Shown here: piece after piece, positions 1 to 7,749 of the stretch
How the letters are laid out: every line of letters starts with the position of its first letter
Numbering within the stretch: the first letter of the stretch is position 1
Assembly (NCBI RefSeq): GCF_000519005.1
Contig: NZ_JAER01000042.1
Coordinates: 1-38,350 of the forward strand
Length of the DNA stretch: 38,350 nt
Source of the DNA: Nocardioides sp. J54
GTDB taxonomy: Bacteria > Actinomycetota > Actinomycetes > Propionibacteriales > Nocardioidaceae
Reading direction: 5' to 3'
Translations under genes and position numbers: made by a program
Notes under the pieces: generated by a model
What the model saw: only the letters and a program-made list of their open reading frames with translations
Told to the model about the DNA's origin: nothing
The model's database searches: none

Positions 1-95
1 AGGACGCACCGCACCGCAGCGCCTCCCACCTCAACCACCGGCCAGGACGCACCGCACCGCAGCGCCTCCCACCTCAACCACCGGCCAGGACGCAC
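1..95. repeat. 43-bp tandem direct repeat, two full copies plus a partial third
   Basis: Bases 1-43 and 44-86 are identical, and bases 87-95 begin a third copy before the sequence diverges. The array may continue to the left of the window. It lies upstream of the cheR promoter. No gene end can be recognised here, and whether the repeat is the tail of an upstream reading frame cannot be decided from this window. Confidence 0.9.
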
Positions 96-163
96 GGCGC
101 CGGGGCGCGCACCGCACTCCCACCGCGGGCGATGGGGTGCGGCCGATTTCACGCCGGTTTTCG

Positions 164-190
164 TCAGGGAGCCGGGCGGTCGGCCGAATG
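164..190 (+). promoter_or_regulatory. FliA/WhiG-type promoter of cheR
   Basis: TCAG (164-167), 15 bases, then GCCGAATG (183-190). The layout is the same as in the elements before flgB, flbD and flhA and resembles the FliA/WhiG consensus TAAA-N15-GCCGATAA. The expected transcription start is about base 197, directly at the ATG at 198, so cheR mRNA may be leaderless. The 13 bases TTTTCGTCAGGGA (158-170) also occur at 13754-13766 before flbD. The assignment is inferred from recurrence and spacing. Confidence 0.55.
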
Positions 191-197
191 GGCGGGC

Positions 198-1040
198 ATG
201 ACCGCCCCGTCTGCCTTCGCCTCCGTCTCGGCCCTGGTCCGCCGTGAGACGTCGATGGTGTACGACGAGGGCAAGGAGTACCTCGTCGAGGCACGCCTCA
301 CGCCGTTGGCGCAGGCGCGTGGCCTCGAGCTCGAGCAGTACGTCGCCCGGCTGGCCTTCGACGCCGACGAGCGGCGCAAGGTGGTCGACGCGCTGACCAT
401 CAACGAGACCAGCTGGTTCCGCGACCACACGCCCTACCAGGCGTTCACCGACGTGATGCTGCCCGCGCTCCTCGAGGCCCGATCGACCACCCGCCGCCTG
501 CGGATCTGGAGCGCGGCCTGCTCCAGCGGGCAGGAGGCGTACTCGATCGCCATGCTGCTCGACCAGAACCTGCCGGCCGGCTGGGACTACGAGATCGTCG
601 CCACGGACATCTCCACCCAGATGCTCGACCGGGTGCGGGCCGGCCGCTACAGCCAGGTCGAGGTCAACCGCGGACTGCCCGCGACCAGCCTGGTCCGCTA
701 CTTCACCCGCGTCGGGCGCGAGTGGGAGATCGCCGAGCGACTCCGCGAGCGGGTCACCGTGAAGCACCTCAACCTCGCGGCGCCGTACGTCGGCCTCGGC
801 ACCTTCGACGTGATCTGGCTGCGCAACGTCCTCATCTACTTCGACGCGACCACCAAGGCCGACGTGCTGCGGCGGATGCTGCTGATGCTCGCCCCCGACG
901 GCTACCTGCTGCTCGGGGCGTCGGAGACCACCCTCGACCTCCCTGCCGACCTCGCTGCCTCCTGGCACCGCGAGCAGATCGGTCGGGTGCCCGCCTACCG
1001 GCGCGCGACCGCCATGACCCTCTCCAGGACAGGAGCCTGA
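198..1040 (+). CDS. cheR: Chemotaxis protein methyltransferase CheR
   Basis: CheR transfers methyl groups from S-adenosylmethionine to glutamates of chemoreceptors and so sets receptor adaptation. The 280-residue protein has the CheR N-terminal helical domain with the conserved stretch INETSWFRD (about 68-76). The SAM-binding fold contains WSAACSSGQEAYS (about 104-116) and the RNVLIYFD motif (about 209-216). The length is normal for the family. I chose ATG 198 over an in-frame ATG at 132 because the product then begins at the expected family N-terminus and the putative FliA-type promoter ends only 7 bases upstream. The next gene starts 2 bases after the stop. Receptor and cheA/cheW/cheB genes are not in the window. 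Confidence 0.95.
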   Translation: MTAPSAFASVSALVRRETSMVYDEGKEYLVEARLTPLAQARGLELEQYVARLAFDADERRKVVDALTINETSWFRDHTPYQAFTDVMLPALLEARSTTRRLRIWSAACSSGQEAYSIAMLLDQNLPAGWDYEIVATDISTQMLDRVRAGRYSQVEVNRGLPATSLVRYFTRVGREWEIAERLRERVTVKHLNLAAPYVGLGTFDVIWLRNVLIYFDATTKADVLRRMLLMLAPDGYLLLGASETTLDLPADLAASWHREQIGRVPAYRRATAMTLSRTGA

Positions 1041-1042
1041 TC

Positions 1043-1432
1043 GTGCGAGCCATGATCATCGACGACTCCCGGGCGATGCGCAGCATCCTGCGCCGCATCG
1101 TGACGGGACTCGACTTCGAGACCAGCGAGGCCGAGCACGGCCAGGCCGCGCTCGACCAGATGCACGCCGGCGTCGTTCCCGACCTGTGCCTGGTCGACTG
1201 GAACATGCCGGTGATGGACGGCTACACGTTCATCCAGCAGGTGCGCGCGAACCCCGAGTGGCGCGACATCACGCTGATGATGGTCACGACCGAGAGCGAG
1301 CAGCGCCAGATCGTCCGCGCGCTGGCCGCGGGTGCCCACGAGTACGTCATCAAGCCGTTCACGCCCGAGGCCATCGTGGAGAAGCTCGAGCTGCTCGGCC
1401 TCGTCCCCGCGGTGCGGGAGGTGCCGGCATGA
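1043..1432 (+). CDS. cheY: Single-domain CheY-type response regulator (first copy)
   Basis: A stand-alone receiver domain of 129 residues with no output domain, expected to carry phosphate from CheA to the flagellar switch or to act as a phosphate sink. Visible landmarks are the acidic pair D7-D8, the phospho-acceptor D52 in LVDWNMP, T82 after the hydrophobic strand, and K104 in VIKPFTPEA. It starts at GTG, 2 bases after the cheR stop, and its stop overlaps the next ATG (ATGA), so it is probably translationally coupled to the CheX-like gene. A second CheY-type gene follows at 2007. Which of the two is the motor-binding form cannot be read from sequence. Confidence 0.88.
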   Translation: MRAMIIDDSRAMRSILRRIVTGLDFETSEAEHGQAALDQMHAGVVPDLCLVDWNMPVMDGYTFIQQVRANPEWRDITLMMVTTESEQRQIVRALAAGAHEYVIKPFTPEAIVEKLELLGLVPAVREVPA

Positions 1433-1923
1433 CCGCGCCCACCACCGTGCCCGGGTACGACGCGTCGGTGCCGTCCCTCGACGACGTCGGCGCCGTCACC
1501 GACGACGTCTGGCTGGCGCTCGTGGGCGAGGACGAGGTCCTCCTCCCCCGCCCCGTGCCGCCCGGCTCCCCCTTCGACGCGACCGGGGCGTGGTCCGCCG
1601 CGGTGACCGTGACCGGCGAGTGGCAGGGAGTGGTCACCGTCGAGCTCGACGAGCAGGTCGCCCGCCTGCTCAGCGCGCGGATGCTCGCCCTGCCCGAGGA
1701 CGGGCCCGTCAACGACGGTGACGTCGCGGACGCCGTCGGTGAGCTGGTCAACATGGTCGGCGGCAACGTGAAGAGCCTGATGCCGGGGCCGAGCGTGCTC
1801 TCCCTGCCCTCGGTCGCCGCCGGGCGCGCGGCGTTCGCCAGCGACGTCGTCGAGGTGTGCCGCCTCGACGTGGCCTGGCGCGGCGGTCCGGTGCGCGTGT
1901 GCGTCCACGTGCCGCGCCCCTGA
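1429..1923 (+). CDS. cheX: CheX/CheC-type CheY-P phosphatase
   Basis: The 164-residue protein matches the CheC/CheX/FliY fold. It contains the phosphatase signature (D/S)-x3-E-x2-N as D101-x3-E105-x2-N108, followed by MVGGNVKSLMPG, as is typical of CheX. Proteins of this family dephosphorylate CheY-P and end the motor signal. The start ATG overlaps the stop of the preceding receiver gene by four bases, which pairs the phosphatase with its likely substrate. About 35 N-terminal residues before the domain look unstructured. CheX and CheC are hard to separate by eye, but the single motif and short length favour CheX. Confidence 0.75.
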   Translation: MTAPTTVPGYDASVPSLDDVGAVTDDVWLALVGEDEVLLPRPVPPGSPFDATGAWSAAVTVTGEWQGVVTVELDEQVARLLSARMLALPEDGPVNDGDVADAVGELVNMVGGNVKSLMPGPSVLSLPSVAAGRAAFASDVVEVCRLDVAWRGGPVRVCVHVPRP

Positions 1924-2006
1924 CCCTCCCCGCCCCACCACGACCCGCCCCGACCCGCCCCGACCGACCCGACACGACAACGACACCTGGAGCCAGTGAG
2001 GTCCTG

Positions 2007-2366
2007 ATGAAGATCCTGATCGCCGACGACAGCCGCGTGATGCGGCAGATCGTGATCCGCACCCTGCGCCAGGCGGGGCACGGCGGGCACGACATCGTGG
2101 AGGCCGAGAACGGCCGGGAGGCGCTCGAGATGGTGCAGACCGAGCGGCCCGACCTGGTGCTGTCGGACTGGAACATGCCGGAGATGAACGGCATCGACTG
2201 CCTCGCCGCCCTGCGGGCCGCGGGCTCCGACGTGGCCTTCGGCTTCGTCACCTCCGAGGGCTCCGAGGAGATGCGCCAGCGGGCGGCGTCCGCCGGCGCG
2301 GCCTTCCTCATCGCCAAGCCGTTCACCCCGGAGGCGTTCGACGACGCCCTCCGCAGCGTGATCTGA
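2007..2366 (+). CDS. cheY: Single-domain CheY-type response regulator (second copy)
   Basis: A 119-residue receiver domain with acidic pair D7-D8, phospho-acceptor D54 in LSDWNMPEMNG, T/S switch region VTSEGS and conserved lysine in IAKPFTPEAF. It starts at ATG 2007, preceded by GAGG at 1998-2001. The 83-base gap before it contains short CGACCCGCCC repeats but no clear promoter, so it is probably cotranscribed with the upstream genes. It ends 10 bases before a CheC-like gene, repeating the receiver-plus-phosphatase arrangement just upstream. It is clearly related to the first receiver (shared DWNMP and KPFTPEA) but diverged, so the pair is not a recent duplication. Confidence 0.88.
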   Translation: MKILIADDSRVMRQIVIRTLRQAGHGGHDIVEAENGREALEMVQTERPDLVLSDWNMPEMNGIDCLAALRAAGSDVAFGFVTSEGSEEMRQRAASAGAAFLIAKPFTPEAFDDALRSVI

Positions 2367-2376
2367 GGGACGCGCC

Positions 2377-2856
2377 ATGGCCGTCCACCTCCCCCAGCCC
2401 AAGCAGCTGCGCGACCTGCTCGCCGACCTGCTCGGCCGCGAGGTCACCCTCCAGCCGGCCCCGCCGTTCGCGCCGGGCCCGGACACCCCCGCCTCCGTCG
2501 CGGTGTACGTCGACGACGCGCTGCGCATCAGCGCCCTCGTCGTGTGCGACCTGGCCTTCTCCGCGCACGCCGGCGCGGCGCTCGGCCTGGTCCCGGCCGT
2601 GGGTGCCGAGGAGGCGATCGCGGACGGCACGCTGTCCGACAGCCTCGCCGAGAACCTCTACGAGGTGCTCAACATCGCCGCGTCGATGTTCAACGTGCCC
2701 GGTGCCGAGCACCTGAAGCTGCACGCCCTGCACCCGGCCGGCCCACCGCTCGACCCCCAGCTGCGGGTCAGCACGCTGACCCTGGGCCGCCGCGAGGACC
2801 TGGCCGTGTCGATCGCCGGCTACGGCGACGGTGCGTGCTCGATCGTGCTGCTCTGA
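2377..2856 (+). CDS. CheC/CheX-like protein, putative CheY-P phosphatase
   Basis: This 159-residue cytoplasmic protein has no obvious name by simple reading. Residues 92-99 read E-x3-E-x2-N (ENLYEVLN), followed by IAASMFN. This fits the CheC/CheX phosphatase signature with Glu in place of the first Asp/Ser. Together with its place 10 bases after a CheY-type gene, this makes a CheC-like phosphatase or CheY-binding protein the best guess. The N-terminal helix (KQLRDLLADLLGREV) and a beta-rich remainder are compatible with that fold. If the first acidic position is essential the protein may only bind CheY. A structure prediction against CheC/CheX would settle the fold. Confidence 0.55.
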   Translation: MAVHLPQPKQLRDLLADLLGREVTLQPAPPFAPGPDTPASVAVYVDDALRISALVVCDLAFSAHAGAALGLVPAVGAEEAIADGTLSDSLAENLYEVLNIAASMFNVPGAEHLKLHALHPAGPPLDPQLRVSTLTLGRREDLAVSIAGYGDGACSIVLL

Positions 2857-2901
2857 CCTTCGGCAGGACCACCCGGGTCCGCGGGCCGGTCGCGCCCTTC
2901 C

Positions 2902-2930
2902 TTGACCGACTCGCGGGCCGGGGCTAGCGT
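2902..2930 (+). promoter_or_regulatory. Housekeeping-type promoter of the MpaB-like gene
   Basis: TTGACC (2902-2907), a 17-base spacer and TAGCGT (2925-2930) form a good actinobacterial primary-sigma promoter. The expected start near 2937 gives a leader of about 30 bases before the TTG start codon at 2968. It differs from the TCAG-N15-CCGA elements of the flagellar units, so this gene is probably expressed independently of them. Confidence 0.6.
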
Positions 2931-2967
2931 GCGATCTGGACACGCCCGTTGACAGATTGGACCGGCC

Positions 2968-3945
2968 TTGGCTCCCGCCGCCCCGACCACGCTGGTCGAC
3001 GCCGTCACGTCGCTGGGCACCACCAGCGGCGTCGCCAACATCGTCATGCAGCTCTCGCTGCCGGGCGTCGGTGAGGGCGTCAGCGAGAGCCGGGTGGTGT
3101 CGGGCAGCCCGCGCCGCTACCCGATGAAGCGCGGGCGCACGACCGGGCAGTACCTCGCACTCGCGCTGATGGGCTCCGAGGACGACCGTGCCGCGATGCG
3201 CGACGCGGTCGCCGAGGTGCACCGCCACGTCCACTCGACCGCCACCAGCCCGGTCCGCTACAGCGGGAACGCGCCCGACCTCCAGCTGTGGGTGGCCGCC
3301 TGCCTGTTCCGCTTCTACCTCGACCAGTTCACGATGCTCCACGGTCCGCTGACCCGGGCGCAGCTGGACGTGCTGACCCGCGCCGCGCAGCCCCTGGCGA
3401 CCGGGGTGAACGTGCGGGCCGCCGACTGGCCGGCGGACTGGGCGGCCTTCGAGGCCTACTGGGACTCGATGCTGCCGCGGATGGCCATCTCGCCGGAGGT
3501 GCGCCGGGACTTCGAGTCGCTCGCCGACCTGAGCTTCCTCGCCGAGGCCTGGGGCACCCCGGGCTCGCTGCTCAGCCGGCTGCTCGGGCGCCCGTACCAC
3601 TTCATGACCCGCGGCAACCTGCCGCCGGAGTTCCGCGAGCTGATGGGGTGGAGCTGGACCGACGCCGACCAGCGCCGCTTCGAGCAGGTCCTCGTGCTCC
3701 TGCGCTGGCTCGACCGGCTCGGCAACCGCGCCGTCCTGCGCCTCGTCTACCGCCTCTACGTGCTCGACTTCCGGCTCCGGCGCCGGCTCGGGCTGCCCGT
3801 GCTGGGCCGGCTGCGCGTCGCCGACGTGATGGTCCGCGACGGGGGCGGCCGACGCCGGATCTCGACGATCGGTCGAACTACTCGGGACCAAGTCCCACCC
3901 CACGCACCTCAGGTCCAGCCCGTGGGGACCGATCAGGGGCACTGA
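2968..3945 (+). CDS. DUF2236 / MpaB-family oxygenase-like protein
   Basis: The 325-residue protein belongs to the DUF2236 family, which includes mycophenolate-pathway MpaB and the latex-clearing protein Lcp, a haem-dependent oxygenase. Seen here are a histidine-rich helix (H85, H87, H89), the conserved NAPDLQLWVAACLFRF block (about 101-116) and a second helical block ending in RLVYRLYVLDFRLRRRLG. No signal peptide or membrane segment is evident. The substrate cannot be predicted. The start is an inferred TTG; later in-frame starts would lose family N-terminal sequence. The gene sits between chemotaxis and rod genes without an obvious motility role. Its last 12 or so codons contain the flgB promoter, and its C-terminal tail after about residue 300 is low in similarity to the family. 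Confidence 0.7.
   Translation: MAPAAPTTLVDAVTSLGTTSGVANIVMQLSLPGVGEGVSESRVVSGSPRRYPMKRGRTTGQYLALALMGSEDDRAAMRDAVAEVHRHVHSTATSPVRYSGNAPDLQLWVAACLFRFYLDQFTMLHGPLTRAQLDVLTRAAQPLATGVNVRAADWPADWAAFEAYWDSMLPRMAISPEVRRDFESLADLSFLAEAWGTPGSLLSRLLGRPYHFMTRGNLPPEFRELMGWSWTDADQRRFEQVLVLLRWLDRLGNRAVLRLVYRLYVLDFRLRRRLGLPVLGRLRVADVMVRDGGGRRRISTIGRTTRDQVPPHAPQVQPVGTDQGH
3909..3935 (+). promoter_or_regulatory. FliA/WhiG-type promoter of the flgB operon
   Basis: TCAG (3909-3912), 15 bases, then ACCGATCA (3928-3935). The spacing is identical to the elements before cheR, flbD and flhA. It lies inside the 3' end of the MpaB-like coding sequence and predicts a start near 3942 and a leader of about 89 bases before flgB. 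The leader contains a GGCACCG/CGGTGCC hairpin (3977-3983 with 4006-4012) that ends just before the ribosome binding site GAGGAG at about 4017. Confidence 0.6.
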
Positions 3946-4030
3946 GCGACGGATTGCTCACCCCCGCCGACGGACCGGCACCGATGTTCCACCGACCCCT
4001 GGGGGCGGTGCCTTCCGAGGAGATCGGCTC

Positions 4031-4399
4031 GTGTCCTTCGCAGCGTCCGACGCAGTCGGGTTCGTCTTGCACACGACGATCAACGGGCTGTCCACGCGGC
4101 AGCAGGTGATCGCGGACAACATCGCCAACGTCGACACCCCCGGCTTCCGCGCCCGGAGCGTCGACTTCGAGACCGCCCTGGAGCGCGCCATCGAGCGCGG
4201 CACCGCGGTCACCTCGGGTCCCGGCGCCATCGGTGTCACGGTCGAGGCCACGGCCACGCCCGTCGGCGCGAACGACAACAACGTCGACCTCCGCAAGGAG
4301 TCGATCGCGGCGATCCAGACGCAGTTCCAGTACCAGGTCATGGGCCGCGCGCTGAGCGACCGGCACTCGCGGCTGTCCGTGATGGGTGGCGGTGCCTGA
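4031..4399 (+). CDS. flgB: Flagellar basal-body rod protein FlgB
   Basis: FlgB forms the proximal rod that crosses the periplasmic/cell-wall space and is exported by the flagellar type III system. The 122-residue product has the rod-family N-terminal signature, with QQVIADNIANVDTPGFRA at about residues 20-37, and the short C-terminal helix typical of rod proteins. It starts at GTG with GAGGAG about 8 bases upstream and heads the flgB-flgC-fliE-fliF order that is common in bacteria. Its stop overlaps the flgC start (TGATG). The length is normal. Confidence 0.95.
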   Translation: MSFAASDAVGFVLHTTINGLSTRQQVIADNIANVDTPGFRARSVDFETALERAIERGTAVTSGPGAIGVTVEATATPVGANDNNVDLRKESIAAIQTQFQYQVMGRALSDRHSRLSVMGGGA

Positions 4400-4791
4400 T
4401 GAGCGCCTTCGAGACCCTCCGCATCGCCAACACCTCCCTCGGTGCCCACCAGACCTGGCTGGACGCCCTCGCCGGCAACATCGCGAACGTCAACACCGTC
4501 CGCTCCACCGACGACGAGGCGTTCCGGGCGACGTACGTCGTCTTCGACCCGCGCGCGGACGGCGGCGTCGACGTCGCCGGGTTCGCCCAGTCCTCGGCCG
4601 AGGGCCGGGTCGTGCACTCGCCGGGCCACCCGCTCGCCGACGAGGACGGCTACGTCCGGATGCCCGACGTCGACATGTCGGCGCAGATGAGCGAGCTGGT
4701 CATGGCCCAGCGCGGCTACCAGGCGTCGGTCCAGGTCACGAAGTCCGCGCAGGACACCTACTCCGCGGCCCTGCAGATCGGGAACCGCTGA
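4399..4791 (+). CDS. flgC: Flagellar basal-body rod protein FlgC
   Basis: FlgC is the second proximal rod subunit. The 130-residue protein has the N-terminal rod signature (LDALAGNIANVNTV, about 20-33). The C-terminal flagellar basal-body motif is MSAQMSELVMAQRGYQASVQVTK (starting near 94), with the invariant MAQRGYQA core. The start codon overlaps the flgB stop and the stop overlaps the fliE start, so flgB, flgC and fliE are translated as a coupled set. The length is normal for FlgC. Confidence 0.95.
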   Translation: MSAFETLRIANTSLGAHQTWLDALAGNIANVNTVRSTDDEAFRATYVVFDPRADGGVDVAGFAQSSAEGRVVHSPGHPLADEDGYVRMPDVDMSAQMSELVMAQRGYQASVQVTKSAQDTYSAALQIGNR

Positions 4792-5117
4792 TGGACATCA
4801 TGCCCCTGCAGTTCCCGACGCTGTCCGGATCCGCCGCGATCAACCCGGCGATGGACATCACGCCGGCCACCGAGGTCCAGGGCGTCGCCGGCGCCGACAC
4901 CGAGTTCGGCTCCCTCGTCCTCGACGGCCTCGACCGGCTCGAGGGCCTCACCGACAAGGCCGACTCGCTCGCCGTCGACGCGGCCACCGGCAAGCTCGAG
5001 AACATCCACGACTACACGATCGCCGCCAGCGAGGCGCAGGTCGCCAGCCAGCTCACGGTCGCGCTCCGCAACAAGGCCGTGGAGGCGTTCAACGAGATCA
5101 TGCGGATGCAGGTCTGA
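4791..5117 (+). CDS. fliE: Flagellar hook-basal body complex protein FliE
   Basis: FliE links the MS ring to the rod and is the first export substrate. The 108-residue product has a divergent N-terminus and the conserved FliE C-terminal half, with IHDYTIAASEAQVASQLTVA and the closing NKAVEAFNEIMRMQV. The ATG overlaps the flgC stop by one base. The conserved end and its place directly before fliF make the assignment secure despite the short length. Confidence 0.92.
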   Translation: MDIMPLQFPTLSGSAAINPAMDITPATEVQGVAGADTEFGSLVLDGLDRLEGLTDKADSLAVDAATGKLENIHDYTIAASEAQVASQLTVALRNKAVEAFNEIMRMQV

Positions 5118-5127
5118 GGGCTGATCG

Positions 5128-6711
5128 ATGCAGCAGCGAATCACCAGCGCCCTCCAGCGCGCCCGCGACACGTTCGCGGCCTTCACCGCCGGCCAGAAGG
5201 CCGTCGCCGTCATCGGCACGGCGGCCCTGCTCCTCGCGGCGTTCCTCGTCGTCCGCTGGGTCTCCGCTCCCAGCTACGCCCCGCTCTACTCCGGGCTGTC
5301 CGGTGAGGACGCCAGCGCGGTCATCGACGAGCTCGACGCCGCGGGCGTGCCCTACAAGCTCGGTGCCGGCGGCAGCACGATCCTGGTCCCGCAGTCGCAG
5401 GTCTACGCGACGCGCATCAAGATGAACGGCCAGGGCCTGCCCACCGGGTCCGACGGCGGCTACAGCCTGCTCGACGACCAGAGCCTGTCCACCTCGGAGT
5501 CCCAGGAGCGCACCAACTTCAAGCGCGCCATGGAGGGCGAGCTCAGCAAGACCATCGAGGCCATCGACGGCGTCGACACCGCGGTCGTGCACCTCGCGAT
5601 CCCCGAGGAGAAGGTCTTCAGCGACGAGCAGAAGCCGACCACCGCGTCGGTGCTCGTCGACACCGTCCCCGGCGCGGACCTCGACGACGACCAGGTGCAG
5701 TCCGTGGTCCACCTCGTCGCGTCCAGCATCGACGGCCTCGACCCGAAGAACGTCACCGTCACCGACACCACCGGCAAGCTGCTGACCACCGACTCGGCCG
5801 AGGGCGGCGCCGGCCTCGCCAGCGCCCGTGCCAAGCAGGTCAGCGCCTACGAGAAGTCGATGCAGTCGAAGATCCAGGGCGCCCTCGACACGTGGGTCGG
5901 CCCCGGCAACTCGACCGCGACTGTGACCGCCGACCTCGACTTCGACAAGTCGGTCATCAACAGCCGCAGCTACAACAGCGACAAGAAGAACCCCCCGCTG
6001 TCGCAGACCAAGTCCTCGGAGAAGTACTCCGGCACCACCGGCGCCGACGGCGTCGGCGGGGTCGTCGGTCCCGACGGCCAGATGGACCCCGGCGCCGGCA
6101 CCAACGGCGACGGCACCTACGAGAACACCTCCGAGACCCGGGACAACGCCCTCGACGAGATCGTCGAGCGCCGCGAGACCGCGCCCGGCGCGGTGAAGAA
6201 GCTCGGCATCTCCGTCGTCCTGGACGCCACGGCCGCCGCCAACATCCAGCCCGAGGTGATCGAGGACCAGATCGCCAGCGCCGCCGGCATCGACCCGGAG
6301 CGCGGCGACACGATCGAGGTCGCGGTCCTCCCCTTCGACCGGAGCATCGCGGAGGCCAACGCCGCCGAGATCGCCGCCGCCAAGGCCGCCGAGGCCGCCG
6401 ACCGCCGCAACGCGCTGATCCGCAACGTCGGCATCGGGCTGGGCATCCTGCTCGCCGTCGGCGCCGCCTGGCTGCAGGCCCGGCGCCGGGCCCGGGCACG
6501 CGAGGAGGCGACGTCGTACGTCGTCGAGCAGCTGCGCCTCGAGGCCGCGAACCGCCAGCCGGCGCTCGAGTCCCCGGCCCTGGCCGCGCTCGAGGCCGCC
6601 GAGGAGAACGAGGAGGACGCGATGCGTGACGAGCTCATCGCCCTCGTGGAGAAGCAGCCCGAGGACGTCGCCGCCCTGCTGCGCGGCTGGCTCGTGGAGC
6701 CGCGGAAGTGA
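5128..6711 (+). CDS. fliF: Flagellar MS-ring protein FliF
   Basis: FliF builds the membrane-embedded MS ring on which the motor and export gate assemble. The protein has 527 residues. It has a first transmembrane segment at about 27-45, a ring-building region with YAPLYSGLS and the conserved SESQERTNFKRAMEGELSKTI (about 128-148), and a second transmembrane segment at about 431-449 before a cytoplasmic tail. The tail ends in MRDELIALVEKQPEDVAALLRGWL, the typical FliG-binding end. It is slightly shorter than the roughly 550 residues of enteric FliF. The start is ATG 10 bases after fliE, and the stop overlaps the GTG start of fliG. Confidence 0.96.
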   Translation: MQQRITSALQRARDTFAAFTAGQKAVAVIGTAALLLAAFLVVRWVSAPSYAPLYSGLSGEDASAVIDELDAAGVPYKLGAGGSTILVPQSQVYATRIKMNGQGLPTGSDGGYSLLDDQSLSTSESQERTNFKRAMEGELSKTIEAIDGVDTAVVHLAIPEEKVFSDEQKPTTASVLVDTVPGADLDDDQVQSVVHLVASSIDGLDPKNVTVTDTTGKLLTTDSAEGGAGLASARAKQVSAYEKSMQSKIQGALDTWVGPGNSTATVTADLDFDKSVINSRSYNSDKKNPPLSQTKSSEKYSGTTGADGVGGVVGPDGQMDPGAGTNGDGTYENTSETRDNALDEIVERRETAPGAVKKLGISVVLDATAAANIQPEVIEDQIASAAGIDPERGDTIEVAVLPFDRSIAEANAAEIAAAKAAEAADRRNALIRNVGIGLGILLAVGAAWLQARRRARAREEATSYVVEQLRLEAANRQPALESPALAALEAAEENEEDAMRDELIALVEKQPEDVAALLRGWLVEPRK

Positions 6712-7748
6712 GCACCACGATGCTGACCGCCGGGAGCGGTTCCGCCGTCATGCAGCTGGGCGTGCGCAAGGCCGCCGTGCTGCTCATCCAGCTCGGCAAG
6801 GACCGGGCCGCGCAGGTGATGTCCCACCTGTCCGACTCCGAGGTCGAGGCGATCTCGGCCGAGATCGCGCGCCTCGACGCCGTCACCGCCGACGAGTCGA
6901 GCAAGGTCCTCAACGAGTTCCACGACCTGGTGACCGCGCACGCGCACGTCACCCAGGGCGGCTTCGGCTTCGCCCAGCAGCTGCTCGAGCAGTCCCTCGG
7001 CCCGGAGCGCGCCAAGGAGATCATGGACCGGCTGCACGCCGCGGCCGTGCAGATGCCCTTCCAGTTCCTGCACCGGGCCGACCCGGCACAGCTGCGCGGC
7101 TTCATCGCCGACGAGCACCCGCAGGTGATCGCGCTGGTGCTGGCGCACATGCCGGCCGACAAGGCGTCGATGCTGCTCGGCGGGCTTCCCGCCCACCAGC
7201 AGGCCGTGGTCGCCCACCGGATCGCCGTCATGGACCGCACCTCCCCCGAGATCGTCCGGATCGTCGAGGGCGTCCTCGAGCGCAAGCTGTCGTCGATGCT
7301 GCAGCCCGCCGAGGTCTCGCAGGTCGGCGGCGTCGACCCGCTCGTCAACATCATCAACCGCTCCGACCGACCGACCGAGCGCCAGATCGTCGAGGGCCTC
7401 GAGGGCCTCGACCCGTCGCTGGCCGACGAGGTCAAGAGCCGGATGTTCATGTTCGAGGACATCGTCGGCCTCGACGACCGCTCCGTGCAGCAGGTGCTGC
7501 GCCAGGTCGACAGCGCCGAGCTCGCGCTCGCCCTCAAGGGCGTCAGCGAGGCCGTCCGCTCGAAGATCACGACCAACCTGTCCGAGCGGGCCGCGGAGAA
7601 CCTGCTCGAGGAGGTCGAGCTGCTCGGCGCCGTCCGCCTCGCGCAGGTCGAGGAGGCCCAGCAGGGCGTCATCCGCACCATCCGCAAGCTCGAGGAGCAG
7701 GGCGTGATCACGGTGCGGCGCGGCAACGACGAGGAGTTCGTGGTCTGA
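6708..7748 (+). CDS. fliG: Flagellar motor switch protein FliG
   Basis: FliG is the C-ring subunit that contacts the MotA stator and generates torque. The 346-residue protein shows the N-terminal FliF-binding domain (VRKAAVLLIQLGKDRAAQVMSHL, about 18-40). The middle domain includes the EHPQ motif (DEHPQVIALVLAHM, about 134-147) and the FliM-binding region. The C-terminal charged helix is EEVELLGAVRLAQVEEAQQGVIRTI, with the acidic and basic residues used at the stator interface. The start is GTG in a GTGA overlap with fliF. An in-frame ATG lies only four codons later and would change little. Confidence 0.96.
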   Translation: MSTTMLTAGSGSAVMQLGVRKAAVLLIQLGKDRAAQVMSHLSDSEVEAISAEIARLDAVTADESSKVLNEFHDLVTAHAHVTQGGFGFAQQLLEQSLGPERAKEIMDRLHAAAVQMPFQFLHRADPAQLRGFIADEHPQVIALVLAHMPADKASMLLGGLPAHQQAVVAHRIAVMDRTSPEIVRIVEGVLERKLSSMLQPAEVSQVGGVDPLVNIINRSDRPTERQIVEGLEGLDPSLADEVKSRMFMFEDIVGLDDRSVQQVLRQVDSAELALALKGVSEAVRSKITTNLSERAAENLLEEVELLGAVRLAQVEEAQQGVIRTIRKLEEQGVITVRRGNDEEFVV

Positions 7749-7749
7749 C

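Noticed and set aside
142..149. GCCGATTT as a second FliA-type -10 before cheR
   Set aside because: The bases 15 positions upstream are CCGC rather than TCAN, and the element at 164-190 fits better.
132..197. Upstream ATG start for cheR
   Set aside because: It would add 22 residues unlike CheR, and the likely transcription start lies downstream of it.
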